A stretch of DNA of 12,186 nt from JAWODU01 sp046483125 (lineage in GTDB: Bacteria > Verrucomicrobiota > Kiritimatiellia > UBA8416 > JAWODU01): the NCBI GenBank assembly GCA_046483125.1, contig JAWODU010000052.1:1-12186 (forward strand), in the 5' to 3' direction. A program made the position numbers and the translations under genes. Positions 1 through 5,654 of the stretch are shown here, in pieces (positions within the stretch are counted from its first letter, which is position 1; each line of letters opens with the position of its first letter). Below the pieces are notes generated by a model. That model was not told the DNA's origin, searched no databases, and worked only from the letters and a program-made list of their open reading frames with translations.

Positions 1-115
1 GCAAATCGAACCGCGATCTCACCGCTTCTGCTTCGTTTCCGCCCTCCTCGGGTATATGTATACACGCTCGGAGGGCGGGGCCTTGCAGAAGCGGCAAGCT
101 TGCGATCCGATTTGC
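1..115. repeat. Long imperfect inverted repeat (hairpin) at the left edge
   Basis: Three nested complementary arm pairs are visible: 1-8 (GCAAATCG) with 108-115 (CGATTTGC), 22-31 (CCGCTTCTGC) with 85-94 (GCAGAAGCGG), and 39-47 (CCGCCCTCC) with 70-78 (GGAGGGCGG). The centre is an AT-rich TATATGTATA. Together they could fold into a cruciform or RNA hairpin of about 115 nt. It lies directly beside the three-copy repeat cluster and may belong to the same element. The outer arm starts at base 1, so it may extend beyond the window. No protein is convincingly encoded here. Confidence 0.7.
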
Positions 116-116
116 G

Positions 117-229
117 AATCCTGCGGAAGCGAAATGCGTGACGCAACAGCCCGCATCGCTGGCGGCCACTGGAAGATGATAGCGCCGCCGGACGCGATGC
201 AAGAAGAGCAAAGCAGTAGACACGTTGTG
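117..229. repeat. Structured interspersed repeat, copy A
   Basis: This is the first of three diverged copies of one unit (others at 314-429 and 455-555). Shared landmarks in order are AATCCTGCGGAA, a mini-palindrome TGCGT-N-ACGCA (135-145), a large hairpin and a tail GAAGAGCAAAGCAG ending in ACGTTGTG. The large hairpin pairs GCATCGC (153-159) and GGCGGC (161-166) with GCCGCC (184-189) and GCGATGC (194-200). Across the copies the stem is kept while the loop sequence changes, which points to a structural constraint and not a coding one. Confidence 0.8.
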
Positions 230-240
230 CTCAGTGCTCT

Positions 241-300
241 TAGGATCCTGTAAATCCTGCCTGTCCGGTCCGCCGCGGCGGACGGATTGATCCTGTCAAA
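241..300. repeat. 16-bp perfect palindrome flanked by ATCCTGT motifs
   Basis: GTCCGCCGCGGCGGAC (268-283) is a perfect palindrome. It sits between repeated ATCCTG words (245-250 ATCCTG, 254-259 ATCCTG, 290-296 ATCCTGT) in the spacer separating repeat copies A and B. The arrangement looks like another short interspersed repeat type rather than a gene or promoter. There is no U-rich tract directly after the palindrome, so a factor-independent terminator is not supported. Confidence 0.55.
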
Positions 301-313
301 AAATCCCCATGAG

Positions 314-429
314 AATCCTTCGGAAACGGAATTCATCACGCGGTTCGCCGCATCGCGGGCGGCGTACTAGAGGTTTTGTAGCGCCGCTTATCCGCGATGC
401 AGGAAGAGCAAAGCAGCAGAGACGTTGTG
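314..429. repeat. Structured interspersed repeat, copy B
   Basis: Second copy of the unit at 117-229. Its 5' part is the most diverged and has lost the TGCGT-N-ACGCA mini-palindrome. The major stem is retained: GCATCGC (350-356) with GCGATGC (394-400), and GCGGCG (359-364) with CGCCGC (382-387). The loop (365-380) differs from the other copies. The tail GAAGAGCAAAGCAG ending in ACGTTGTG is nearly identical to copy A. Start-to-start spacing is 197 bp from copy A and 141 bp to copy C, so this is not a regular array. Confidence 0.75.
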
Positions 430-454
430 GGTCCTTTCATAGATCTGAAGAGTA

Positions 455-555
455 GATCCTGCGGAAACGAAATGCGTAACGCACAAGCCCGCATCGCTGG
501 CGGCGCCTTGAGGACAACAGCGCCGCCGGACGCGATGCAAGGGGAGAAAGAATGG
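455..555. repeat. Structured interspersed repeat, copy C
   Basis: Third copy of the unit. It has the mini-palindrome TGCGT-A-ACGCA (473-483) and the major stem GCATCGC (491-497) plus GGCGGCG (499-505) pairing with CGCCGCC (521-527) plus GCGATGC (532-538). The tail is changed (GGGGAGAAAGAATGG) and ends against the stop codon of the gene at 558-1694. The copy therefore lies immediately downstream of that gene and could form a 3' RNA structure on its transcript. Confidence 0.78.
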
Positions 556-557
556 AA

Positions 558-1694
558 TCAGTCCAGTGTGTTCTGGAGCGCGAGGACTGAATAGGATGTT
601 ACAAGGACGGGATCGGATTCCCAGAACTGGTTGTCGGTATTCAACCAGCTTCCGTCGGGCTTCTGAAGGTCCGATAGTTTTTGAATCAGGTCTTCCTTCC
701 AGTCTATGGGAGGGGCGCCGGCCGGCCGGGGCAGGGCTTCAATGTCCGCGGCGTCAAATGCCTTTGACATAACGTTGTAATAATAAAAGAGGCCTTTCCT
801 GCCCATGCCGGGGTTCACGTCCACGGACCAGTGTCTTGCGGCCCATTTAACGGCCGACTGGACCCTGGGATCGTTGCGGTCCACCTGCGCGTATATCATG
901 GATTCAAGCCCCGCGTAGGTCATACTGCCGTAGCCCCGCAGTTTAACGGCTCCATCATCGCCGCGTGCAACGGTGCCGCCGCGCGCACTCCCTCTTTCGT
1001 ATCCGAAACCTCCGTAATTATCCGGATCGTCTTTGTCTCCGTTCTGCAGTTTTTGGACGTATTCAATCGCCGAAGACCAGTCAACGGTTACTCGGGCCTG
1101 GCCGGACGGCCTCAGGTCCTCAAGATCGCGGGTATAGCGCATGGCCATTAAAGACCAGCCGGTGTTGCTGAGATCGGCGCGGTTGCGCGGCCCGGGTTCG
1201 TGTCCGTAGCCGAACCCGCCGACTCCGGGCGAATCACCCTGAATCTGGCTGTCGGCAACGAACTTACGCGCCTTGAGAATAAGATCGGCGTATTTCTTTT
1301 TGTCGTAAGCATAAAGCGCGGTCATGCACATCGCGGTATTGTAGGTGGAGAGACCGCCGCTTCCCCTGCCTCCAGTGGGAACCTTGTAAATACCCCCGTT
1401 ATCCTGCGCAAAAGAGGTTATGAATTCGGCGGCCCTGGAGCATATACTGCCCGCGTCGGGATGATCACTGCGGGCGAACGCCCACAGGGGCAGGGCGGTC
1501 ATAGCCGGATAATTGGCGTTGGACCAGTGGCCGTCATCGTGCTGGCTGGTTTTGAGCCAGTCGAGGCCCTTATTGATTGAGGTGCGCGCGGCCGTGGTAA
1601 GGTTGCCGCCGGCCTCCGTGGGCACGGCCATGGCACGTAAGGCAATAGATGCCGAAAGCACGGTGAGCAAACATAAAAGAATGGGCATTTTCAT
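558..1694 (-). CDS. Secreted prenyltransferase/squalene-oxidase-repeat (alpha-alpha barrel) protein
   Basis: 378 aa. The start ATG at 1694 has a GGAG ribosome-binding site at 1702-1705 with 7-nt spacing. Residues 1-23 form a signal peptide (Lys, then a Leu-rich core, and an Ala-Met-Ala cleavage region before V24). The mature part has about six helical-hairpin repeats (roughly 43-72, 88-128, 141-187, 208-267, 279-311, 332-376) with Gly-rich turns such as DDGHWSN, GGFGYG and KPDGSWLN. These resemble the QW-type repeats of squalene-hopene cyclases and prenyltransferase beta subunits. I see no cyclase DxDD motif and no prenyltransferase zinc ligands, so enzymatic activity is doubtful. A periplasmic or extracellular binding or scaffold role is more likely, but this is inference. 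Such proteins are common in Planctomycetes/Verrucomicrobia-type bacteria. It is transcribed divergently from the phosphoesterase gene; a hairpin repeat lies just past its stop codon. Confidence 0.82.
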   Translation of the reverse strand: MKMPILLCLLTVLSASIALRAMAVPTEAGGNLTTAARTSINKGLDWLKTSQHDDGHWSNANYPAMTALPLWAFARSDHPDAGSICSRAAEFITSFAQDNGGIYKVPTGGRGSGGLSTYNTAMCMTALYAYDKKKYADLILKARKFVADSQIQGDSPGVGGFGYGHEPGPRNRADLSNTGWSLMAMRYTRDLEDLRPSGQARVTVDWSSAIEYVQKLQNGDKDDPDNYGGFGYERGSARGGTVARGDDGAVKLRGYGSMTYAGLESMIYAQVDRNDPRVQSAVKWAARHWSVDVNPGMGRKGLFYYYNVMSKAFDAADIEALPRPAGAPPIDWKEDLIQKLSDLQKPDGSWLNTDNQFWESDPVLVTSYSVLALQNTLD

Positions 1695-1772
1695 AATTAA
1701 TCTCCGGAATGTTTTGCAAATACGTTTTGATGTTTAAAACGTGTCCGGGCGCCTGAGGGTTCATTTTTTATC
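1695..1772. promoter_or_regulatory. Divergent intergenic region with an inverted repeat
   Basis: The 78-bp spacer between two divergent genes must carry both promoters. It contains a perfect 7-bp inverted repeat, ACGTTTT (1722-1728) and AAAACGT (1736-1742), with a 7-nt spacer, in an otherwise AT-rich stretch. This geometry would suit a dimeric repressor operator. No specific regulator can be assigned, and I see no clear -35/-10 pair. Confidence 0.35.
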
Positions 1773-2846
1773 GTGCATCAATCCCCGAAGCGTCCTAGTG
1801 TTAGAAAGCGGATGAAAGCACAACGGCAGAATCCGAAAAAGGTCGACCAGATCAGGAGGGTTCTGGAGGGAAAGAAATCCCTTCTGATCGTAATGCAGGA
1901 CTATCCGGACCCCGACGCGCTTGCCTCGGCGGCCGGTTTGAAGGCCCTTGCCGGCACGGTGGCCCGGGTTCAATGTTCAATAGCCCATGGAGGAATTATC
2001 GGTCGTTCTGAAAACAGGGCCCTGGCGAGATACCTGGACTTGAATCTGAGGAAGGCTCGGGACGTGGATCCACGGCGGTTCGGGGCAACGGCGATGGTGG
2101 ACACCCAGCCCGGAACGGGCAATAACTTCCTTGAACCTTCCGTTGTTCCCGATATCGTGATTGATCACCATCCTGTCGGGAAAAACGCGAGACGTTCGCA
2201 ATTCACCGACATCCGCGGCAATTACGGGGCCGCTTCAACGATCATCTATGAGTACCTCAAGGAGGCAGGCTCGGCCGTAGACGTGAAACTGGCCACGGGC
2301 CTGATATACGGCATACGTTCAGACACTCAGGACCTGGGGAGGGAAACAACTCAGGCGGATATAGACGCTTTTCTCGCTCTTTATCCGATTGCCAACAAGC
2401 GAATGCTCAGCAGTATCGAGCGGGAACGGGTGCCGGAGGGCTATTTCCGGCTGTTGTCGGCGGGCCTGAGAAACGCGCTGGTTTACGGCGATTGTGTCGT
2501 GGCAAATCTTGAAAAGATCGATAACCCGGACATGATAGGAGAAGTTGCCGAACTCCTTCTCAGGAGGGAAAAAACAGCGTGGGTTCTGTGCTTCGGTTTT
2601 TATGCTGACAGGGCCCTGTTCTCATTGCGTACCTGCGCAAAAGGCGCGGTGGCCGGGGAAACGGCCCGCAAAGTGGCCGGAAGGGGCGCAACCGGGGGAG
2701 GGCACGACGCAATCGGGGCTGGACAGATACCGTTGGAACGTAACACGCGGGAGGTACGCGAGCGGACGGCTCAAAGTATTACAAAGAGATTTCTCGAGGC
2801 GGCCGGCAGGAAGAAGGCGCGGAAAAGGGCCCTGGTAGCGCGTTAA
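1773..2846 (+). CDS. DHH/DHHA1 family phosphoesterase (NrnA-like oligoribonuclease/pAp phosphatase)
   Basis: 357 aa from GTG 1773, where GAGGG at 1755-1759 is 13 nt away. ATG 1812 (344 aa) is an equally plausible start, so the N-terminus is uncertain. Family members hydrolyse short RNA oligomers, pAp or cyclic-dinucleotide products in the cytosol using Mn2+. Motifs in order, numbered from the GTG: DPDALAS (46-52, motif I), MVDTQPG (108-114, motif II), DHHP (131-134, motif III), RSDTQDLGR (182-190, motif IV) and the DHHA1 substrate loop GGGH (308-311). The His usually three residues before the Pro-Asp of motif I is Gln42 here, while the Asp ligands are intact. The last ~25 residues are Arg/Lys-rich. 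The gene ends convergently with the 4Fe-4S gene, 134 bp away. The exact substrate cannot be read from the sequence. Confidence 0.88.
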   Translation: MHQSPKRPSVRKRMKAQRQNPKKVDQIRRVLEGKKSLLIVMQDYPDPDALASAAGLKALAGTVARVQCSIAHGGIIGRSENRALARYLDLNLRKARDVDPRRFGATAMVDTQPGTGNNFLEPSVVPDIVIDHHPVGKNARRSQFTDIRGNYGAASTIIYEYLKEAGSAVDVKLATGLIYGIRSDTQDLGRETTQADIDAFLALYPIANKRMLSSIERERVPEGYFRLLSAGLRNALVYGDCVVANLEKIDNPDMIGEVAELLLRREKTAWVLCFGFYADRALFSLRTCAKGAVAGETARKVAGRGATGGGHDAIGAGQIPLERNTREVRERTAQSITKRFLEAAGRKKARKRALVAR

Positions 2847-2980
2847 GCGGGTGTGCAGTTCCCGTAGCCTGTTAACACAAACACGTTGTCCATGTGTCCC
2901 GTCGGGGTCGTGCGCGGCGGGAACGAATACTTCCCGGCTGAAACAGAGGGGGTTGAAGTGATGTTCCCGGTGTATCACAT

Positions 2981-3838
2981 TTAGACCCATTCTTCACGTA
3001 GAACCTTGCCCTTCACGCCTGTGACAATGCACTTGATCGGCACCTTGCGAGTAGCCTCAGCCGCCGCCTTTTGCGCCAGGCTCAACAGCCCCCTGCAGCA
3101 GGGCACTTCCATAATCATGACGGTGAGCGTGTTGATCTTTGCCTCATCGATGAGCGCGCGGATCTTCTCCGCGTATTGTTCCTGGCCGTCGTCCAGCTTG
3201 GGGCAGGCAATGGCGAGCGCCTTGCCTTTAAGGTAGTCCTTGTGGAAATCGCCCAGCGTGTAGGCCACGCAGTCGGCGGACAGCAACACGTCCGCGCCAT
3301 GATACTGGGGCGCCGCCGGCGACATGAGGTGCAGTTGAACCGGCCAGCGCGTCAGTTGTGATGCCCGCCGAACTGATTCATCTCCTGCGTCTCCCTGCTT
3401 GTCGCCGAAAGTCATTGACCGGGCTCCCGGACAGCCACCCCTATGCGTTGCATGTTGCTCGTTCATCTTTGCCGTCTCATCTTTCTTGAGAGGATTCTCG
3501 ATCCCCTTCTCATCGAGTACGTCCAGGGCCTGCTTGAAGTACTCGTGCTGGCCGTGCTCCCTGAGATGCTCCAGGTGCGCCTCGATAACGTTCATTCCCT
3601 GCTTCACTATGTTCTCCATCACCTTTGTTTCGTCGTATGGTTCGGCTTCGCGCTCTTCGATCGCGATGGCGCCTTCCGGGCAGTGTCCGAGACACGCGCC
3701 CAGGCCGTCACAGAACAGATCACTCACAAGCCGGGCCTTGCCGTCGATCAACTGAATTGCTCCCTCCGGACAATTCGGGATACAGAGCCCACATCCGGTG
3801 CACTTCTCCTCGTCAATGTTGATTATGTTCCTCTTCAT
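2981..3838 (-). CDS. 4Fe-4S dicluster ferredoxin-like protein with Cys-rich C-terminal domain
   Basis: 285 aa. The frame is open up to 3913, but ATG 3838 is the supported start because GGGAGG lies 6 nt upstream. The N-terminal ferredoxin domain has cluster I C13-x2-C16-x2-C19-x3-C23-P. Cluster II has only three of the four usual Cys (C43, C49, C53, with Leu46 at the fourth position). A charged helical linker (~65-130) follows, then a domain with GGCPGAR (C136), SADC (C190), ACPK (C212), PCC (C247/C248) and C270, which could bind another metal or cluster. I recognise this overall architecture from anaerobes but not a proven function; electron transfer in redox or NO stress is inference. The start overlaps the end of the upstream zinc-ribbon gene by 26 nt, so the two are very likely one transcript with coupled translation. 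Confidence 0.85.
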   Translation of the reverse strand: MKRNIINIDEEKCTGCGLCIPNCPEGAIQLIDGKARLVSDLFCDGLGACLGHCPEGAIAIEEREAEPYDETKVMENIVKQGMNVIEAHLEHLREHGQHEYFKQALDVLDEKGIENPLKKDETAKMNEQHATHRGGCPGARSMTFGDKQGDAGDESVRRASQLTRWPVQLHLMSPAAPQYHGADVLLSADCVAYTLGDFHKDYLKGKALAIACPKLDDGQEQYAEKIRALIDEAKINTLTVMIMEVPCCRGLLSLAQKAAAEATRKVPIKCIVTGVKGKVLREEWV

Positions 3839-4079
3839 TCTCCGCCTCCCTTTTGTTGTTGCCGAGCAACGCACGGCATTGGTCCGCAAACTTGCACCAT
3901 TCGAGACATCCAAGATTCAACTTCGGGTTCACGCATGGTTTGCCGCACGACGGACATTTGCGTTTCGTGTCGTCTTTGAAGAATTCGACCGGCGCGCCAC
4001 AGTGCGGACAGTCAACTTCGAAGACGTCATGCGGCTTCCAGAACCGCGGATGTTGACCTGGGCATCGATGTATCGTCAT
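3813..4079 (-). CDS. Small Cys-rich zinc-ribbon/rubredoxin-like protein
   Basis: 88 aa. ATG 4079 is preceded by AGGAG (4087-4091) at 7 nt. There are nine cysteines: C6, a ribbon pair C24-P-H-C27 and C42-P-S-C45, then C49, C58, C62 and C68. The two CPxC knuckles would form one Zn or Fe site as in zinc ribbons and rubredoxins; the remaining Cys may form a second. The last ~17 residues are a Glu/Asn/His-rich tail that is partly forced by the overlap with the next gene. It is first gene of an operon whose promoter carries an Fnr-type site. Small redox carrier, metal chaperone or DNA/RNA-binding ribbon are all possible; the context with a ferredoxin-like protein favours redox. Confidence that it is a real gene is high, function low. 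Confidence 0.8.
   Translation of the reverse strand: MTIHRCPGQHPRFWKPHDVFEVDCPHCGAPVEFFKDDTKRKCPSCGKPCVNPKLNLGCLEWCKFADQCRALLGNNKREAENEEEHNQH
3845..3850 (-). promoter_or_regulatory. Ribosome-binding site fixing the ferredoxin-like gene start
   Basis: GGGAGG on the minus strand, 6 nt before ATG 3838. It lies inside the coding sequence of the preceding zinc-ribbon gene, which is why the start at 3838 is preferred over upstream in-frame starts reaching 3913. Confidence 0.75.
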
Positions 4080-4104
4080 GGGGCTTCTCCTATTCTTCGC
4101 GAGT

Positions 4105-4110
4105 AGAATA
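4105..4110 (-). promoter_or_regulatory. Predicted -10 element of the zinc-ribbon/ferredoxin operon
   Basis: TATTCT on the minus strand matches TATAAT at 4 of 6 positions. Taking it as -12 to -7 puts the transcription start at about 4098, giving a 19-nt leader before ATG 4079 that just contains the AGGAG site. The Fnr-type box centre then falls at -41.5, the classic position for a class II Fnr/Crp-activated promoter. No good -35 element is needed in that case. This is a prediction from spacing alone. Confidence 0.45.
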
Positions 4111-4124
4111 CCGCAAAGTCCATT

Positions 4125-4147
4125 TCAAGACCTTGATCCGCGTCAAG
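4125..4147. promoter_or_regulatory. Fnr/Crp-type operator with an extra half-site
   Basis: TTGAT-CCGC-GTCAA (4133-4146) matches the Fnr consensus TTGAT-N4-ATCAA at 9 of 10 half-site bases, and extends to a perfect CTTGA-N6-TCAAG (4132-4147). A third half-site, TCAAG (4125-4129), sits just beside it and forms TCAAG-AC-CTTGA with the first arm. It lies in the 136-bp gap between the divergent zinc-ribbon gene and the Crp/Fnr regulator gene, where it could control both. The regulator's own recognition helix predicts this kind of half-site. Confidence 0.65.
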
Positions 4148-4215
4148 AAACCGAACTTTTCCTGAAATTGCTTTTGGCTCGCAGATCCCGGCGTTCTGAG
4201 ATAGTTTCAAGAATC

Positions 4216-4887
4216 ATGAATGCGAATATCGGCCGGATTATCAGCGCTTCCCCATATTTTCAGAAACTGTCGGAGCAAAACAGAAATATGCTCGCGGGAA
4301 CCTGCTTGCAGGAGACCGTCTCGAAGCGGGACTACCTGTTTTTCGAAGGGAAAAAGGGGCGTGCCATATACTTTCTCGAATCCGGGAGCATCCAGCTTGT
4401 GAAAACGTCGGTCGACGGCAAAGAAGTCGTGATCAAGACGGTTGAGCCGGGCGAGATATTCGCGGAGGTCATCCTGTTTGAACAGGACACTTATCCGGTA
4501 ACGGCTATCGCGTTGAAGAAGAGCACAGTATACAAACTGCCCAAACGCGAATTCCTTCGGTTGCTTGCGAATGAGGGGTTCCGGGACGATTTCATGGGCA
4601 GTGTCATGCAGAGACTGCGGTACCTGGCGGACAGGATTCTTTATCTCACGACGTATGACGTTGAAGACAGGTTCCTCCAGTTCTTGAGGGAGCACTATGG
4701 CGAGAAAGAACGGTACGAAGTGTCGATGTCTAAGAAGGACATCGCGGCTGCAATAGGCACGACGCCGGAAACGCTCTCACGGTTGGTTCTGCGACTGAAA
4801 CAAGAAGGCAAGCTGACGTGGAAAGGCAAAATACTGGTGCTCCAATCAGGAATCTGGGACAGGTGCCACAGTCAAGGTTACGAATGA
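4216..4887 (+). CDS. Crp/Fnr family transcriptional regulator
   Basis: 223 aa from ATG 4216. The frame is open back to 4078, but a start there would overlap the divergent gene and its promoter, and the extra 46 residues look non-coding. The ribosome-binding site at 4216 is weak. The N-terminal cyclic-nucleotide-binding-type beta-barrel is at ~8-120 (EGKKGRAIYFLESGSIQLV), the dimer helix at ~122-145, and the winged helix-turn-helix at ~170-212. The recognition helix reads TTPETLSR, giving E185-x-x-S188-R189, the Fnr signature that reads TTGA half-sites. There is no N-terminal Cys cluster (only C30 in this domain), so it is not a classical oxygen-sensing 4Fe-4S Fnr. A haem/NO-sensing or ligand-less type such as Dnr or HcpR is possible. 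The NicO-like gene follows after 56 bp, probably in the same transcript. Confidence 0.88.
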   Translation: MNANIGRIISASPYFQKLSEQNRNMLAGTCLQETVSKRDYLFFEGKKGRAIYFLESGSIQLVKTSVDGKEVVIKTVEPGEIFAEVILFEQDTYPVTAIALKKSTVYKLPKREFLRLLANEGFRDDFMGSVMQRLRYLADRILYLTTYDVEDRFLQFLREHYGEKERYEVSMSKKDIAAAIGTTPETLSRLVLRLKQEGKLTWKGKILVLQSGIWDRCHSQGYE

Positions 4888-4943
4888 TTGTTCTGATACA
4901 TTCCGTGTGATAGAAAAGAGTACCAGAAAGAGGAGGTTACGGG

Positions 4944-5654
4944 ATGTCTCAAGAGATTGTTGCCCTGGCGCTTACCGCCGCATCGCTGGGCTTCGTGCAT
5001 ACGGTGCTGGGACCGGACCACTACGTGCCTTTCATCGCCATGAGCAAGGCTCGCGGGTGGTCGTTGCTTCGGACATCTCTTGTCACATTCGCCTGCGGGT
5101 TGGGACACGTAATGAGCTCCGTCCTTATCGGGATTGTTGGGATCGTTTTCGGAGTTGGAGTTATGAAACTCGAAACACTGGAGGGCATTCGCGGCAACAT
5201 TGCCGCATGGCTACTTATGGGCTTCGGGTTGGCCTACTTCGTCTGGGGCGTCCACAAGGCCATCAAGAACAGACCTCACCGCCACCATCACGCGCACCCC
5301 GGCTGTCCGGAACACAGTCATGAGCATTCTCACGGCAATGAGCACGCCCATGCTCATGACGGCGGAAACCGCAGTATTACCCCTTGGGTCCTGTTCACAA
5401 TTTTTCTCTTCGGCCCCTGCGAACCGTTAATACCGCTTGTGATGTATCCAGCGGCGAAAGGATCCATGCAGGGCGTTCTAACCGTGACGGCAATATTCGG
5501 CGTCATAACGATCGCAACGATGATGACGATAGTTATGATGTCCTCATGGAGCTTCGCGTTCATCCGCTTCGAAAAAGCAGAGCGCTACATGGACGCTCTG
5601 GCGGGCGCGAGTATTCTCGGTTGCGGAATCGCTATCGAGTTTGCGGGGCTTTGA
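4944..5654 (+). CDS. NicO/UreH/SafE-like membrane transport protein with His-rich loop
   Basis: 236 aa. AGGAGG at 4931-4936 precedes ATG 4944 by 7 nt. It is an integral membrane protein with about six hydrophobic segments (~4-22, 46-72, 86-106, 147-170, 178-201, 218-235). Conserved features are H19-TVL-GPDH26 near the N-terminus, GLGH55 in the second segment and GPCEPLIP (157-164) after the loop. The central loop (112-138) has 12 histidines in 27 residues, a typical Ni/Co/Zn-binding feature of NicO/RcnA/UreH-like transporters. Related sequences are often named sulfite exporter TauE/SafE or urease accessory UreH-like. A soft-metal transport role in the inner membrane is likely; the direction and ion are not shown. 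It lies downstream of the Fnr-like regulator, and its last 23 bp overlap the convergent Cys-rich gene. Confidence 0.85.
   Translation: MSQEIVALALTAASLGFVHTVLGPDHYVPFIAMSKARGWSLLRTSLVTFACGLGHVMSSVLIGIVGIVFGVGVMKLETLEGIRGNIAAWLLMGFGLAYFVWGVHKAIKNRPHRHHHAHPGCPEHSHEHSHGNEHAHAHDGGNRSITPWVLFTIFLFGPCEPLIPLVMYPAAKGSMQGVLTVTAIFGVITIATMMTIVMMSSWSFAFIRFEKAERYMDALAGASILGCGIAIEFAGL

Noticed and set aside
19..339. 106-codon open frame on the minus strand
   Set aside because: It runs through the left-edge inverted repeat, repeat copy A and into the start of copy B; its residues simply reflect repeat sequence, and there is no ribosome-binding site or recognisable domain.
117..555. Repeat cluster as a CRISPR array or integron attC array
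   Set aside because: Units are 100-115 bp, diverged and unevenly spaced (197 and 141 bp), without uniform spacers. The ends do not form the complementary RYYYAAC/GTTRRRY core sites of attC.
2898..2921. CCCGTCG/CGGCGGG stem as a terminator after the phosphoesterase gene
   Set aside because: Only 7 bp with one G-U pair, and no T-run follows on either strand.
2958..2978. GTGAT/ATCAC inverted repeat next to the 4Fe-4S gene stop codon
   Set aside because: Five-bp arms with no U-tract; the spacing does not fit a Crp site either. Likely chance.
4078..4215. N-terminal extension of the Crp/Fnr regulator from ATG 4078
   Set aside because: It would overlap the divergent gene's start, its ribosome-binding site and the Fnr box. 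The translation has no domain character, and the family normally begins near ATG 4216.
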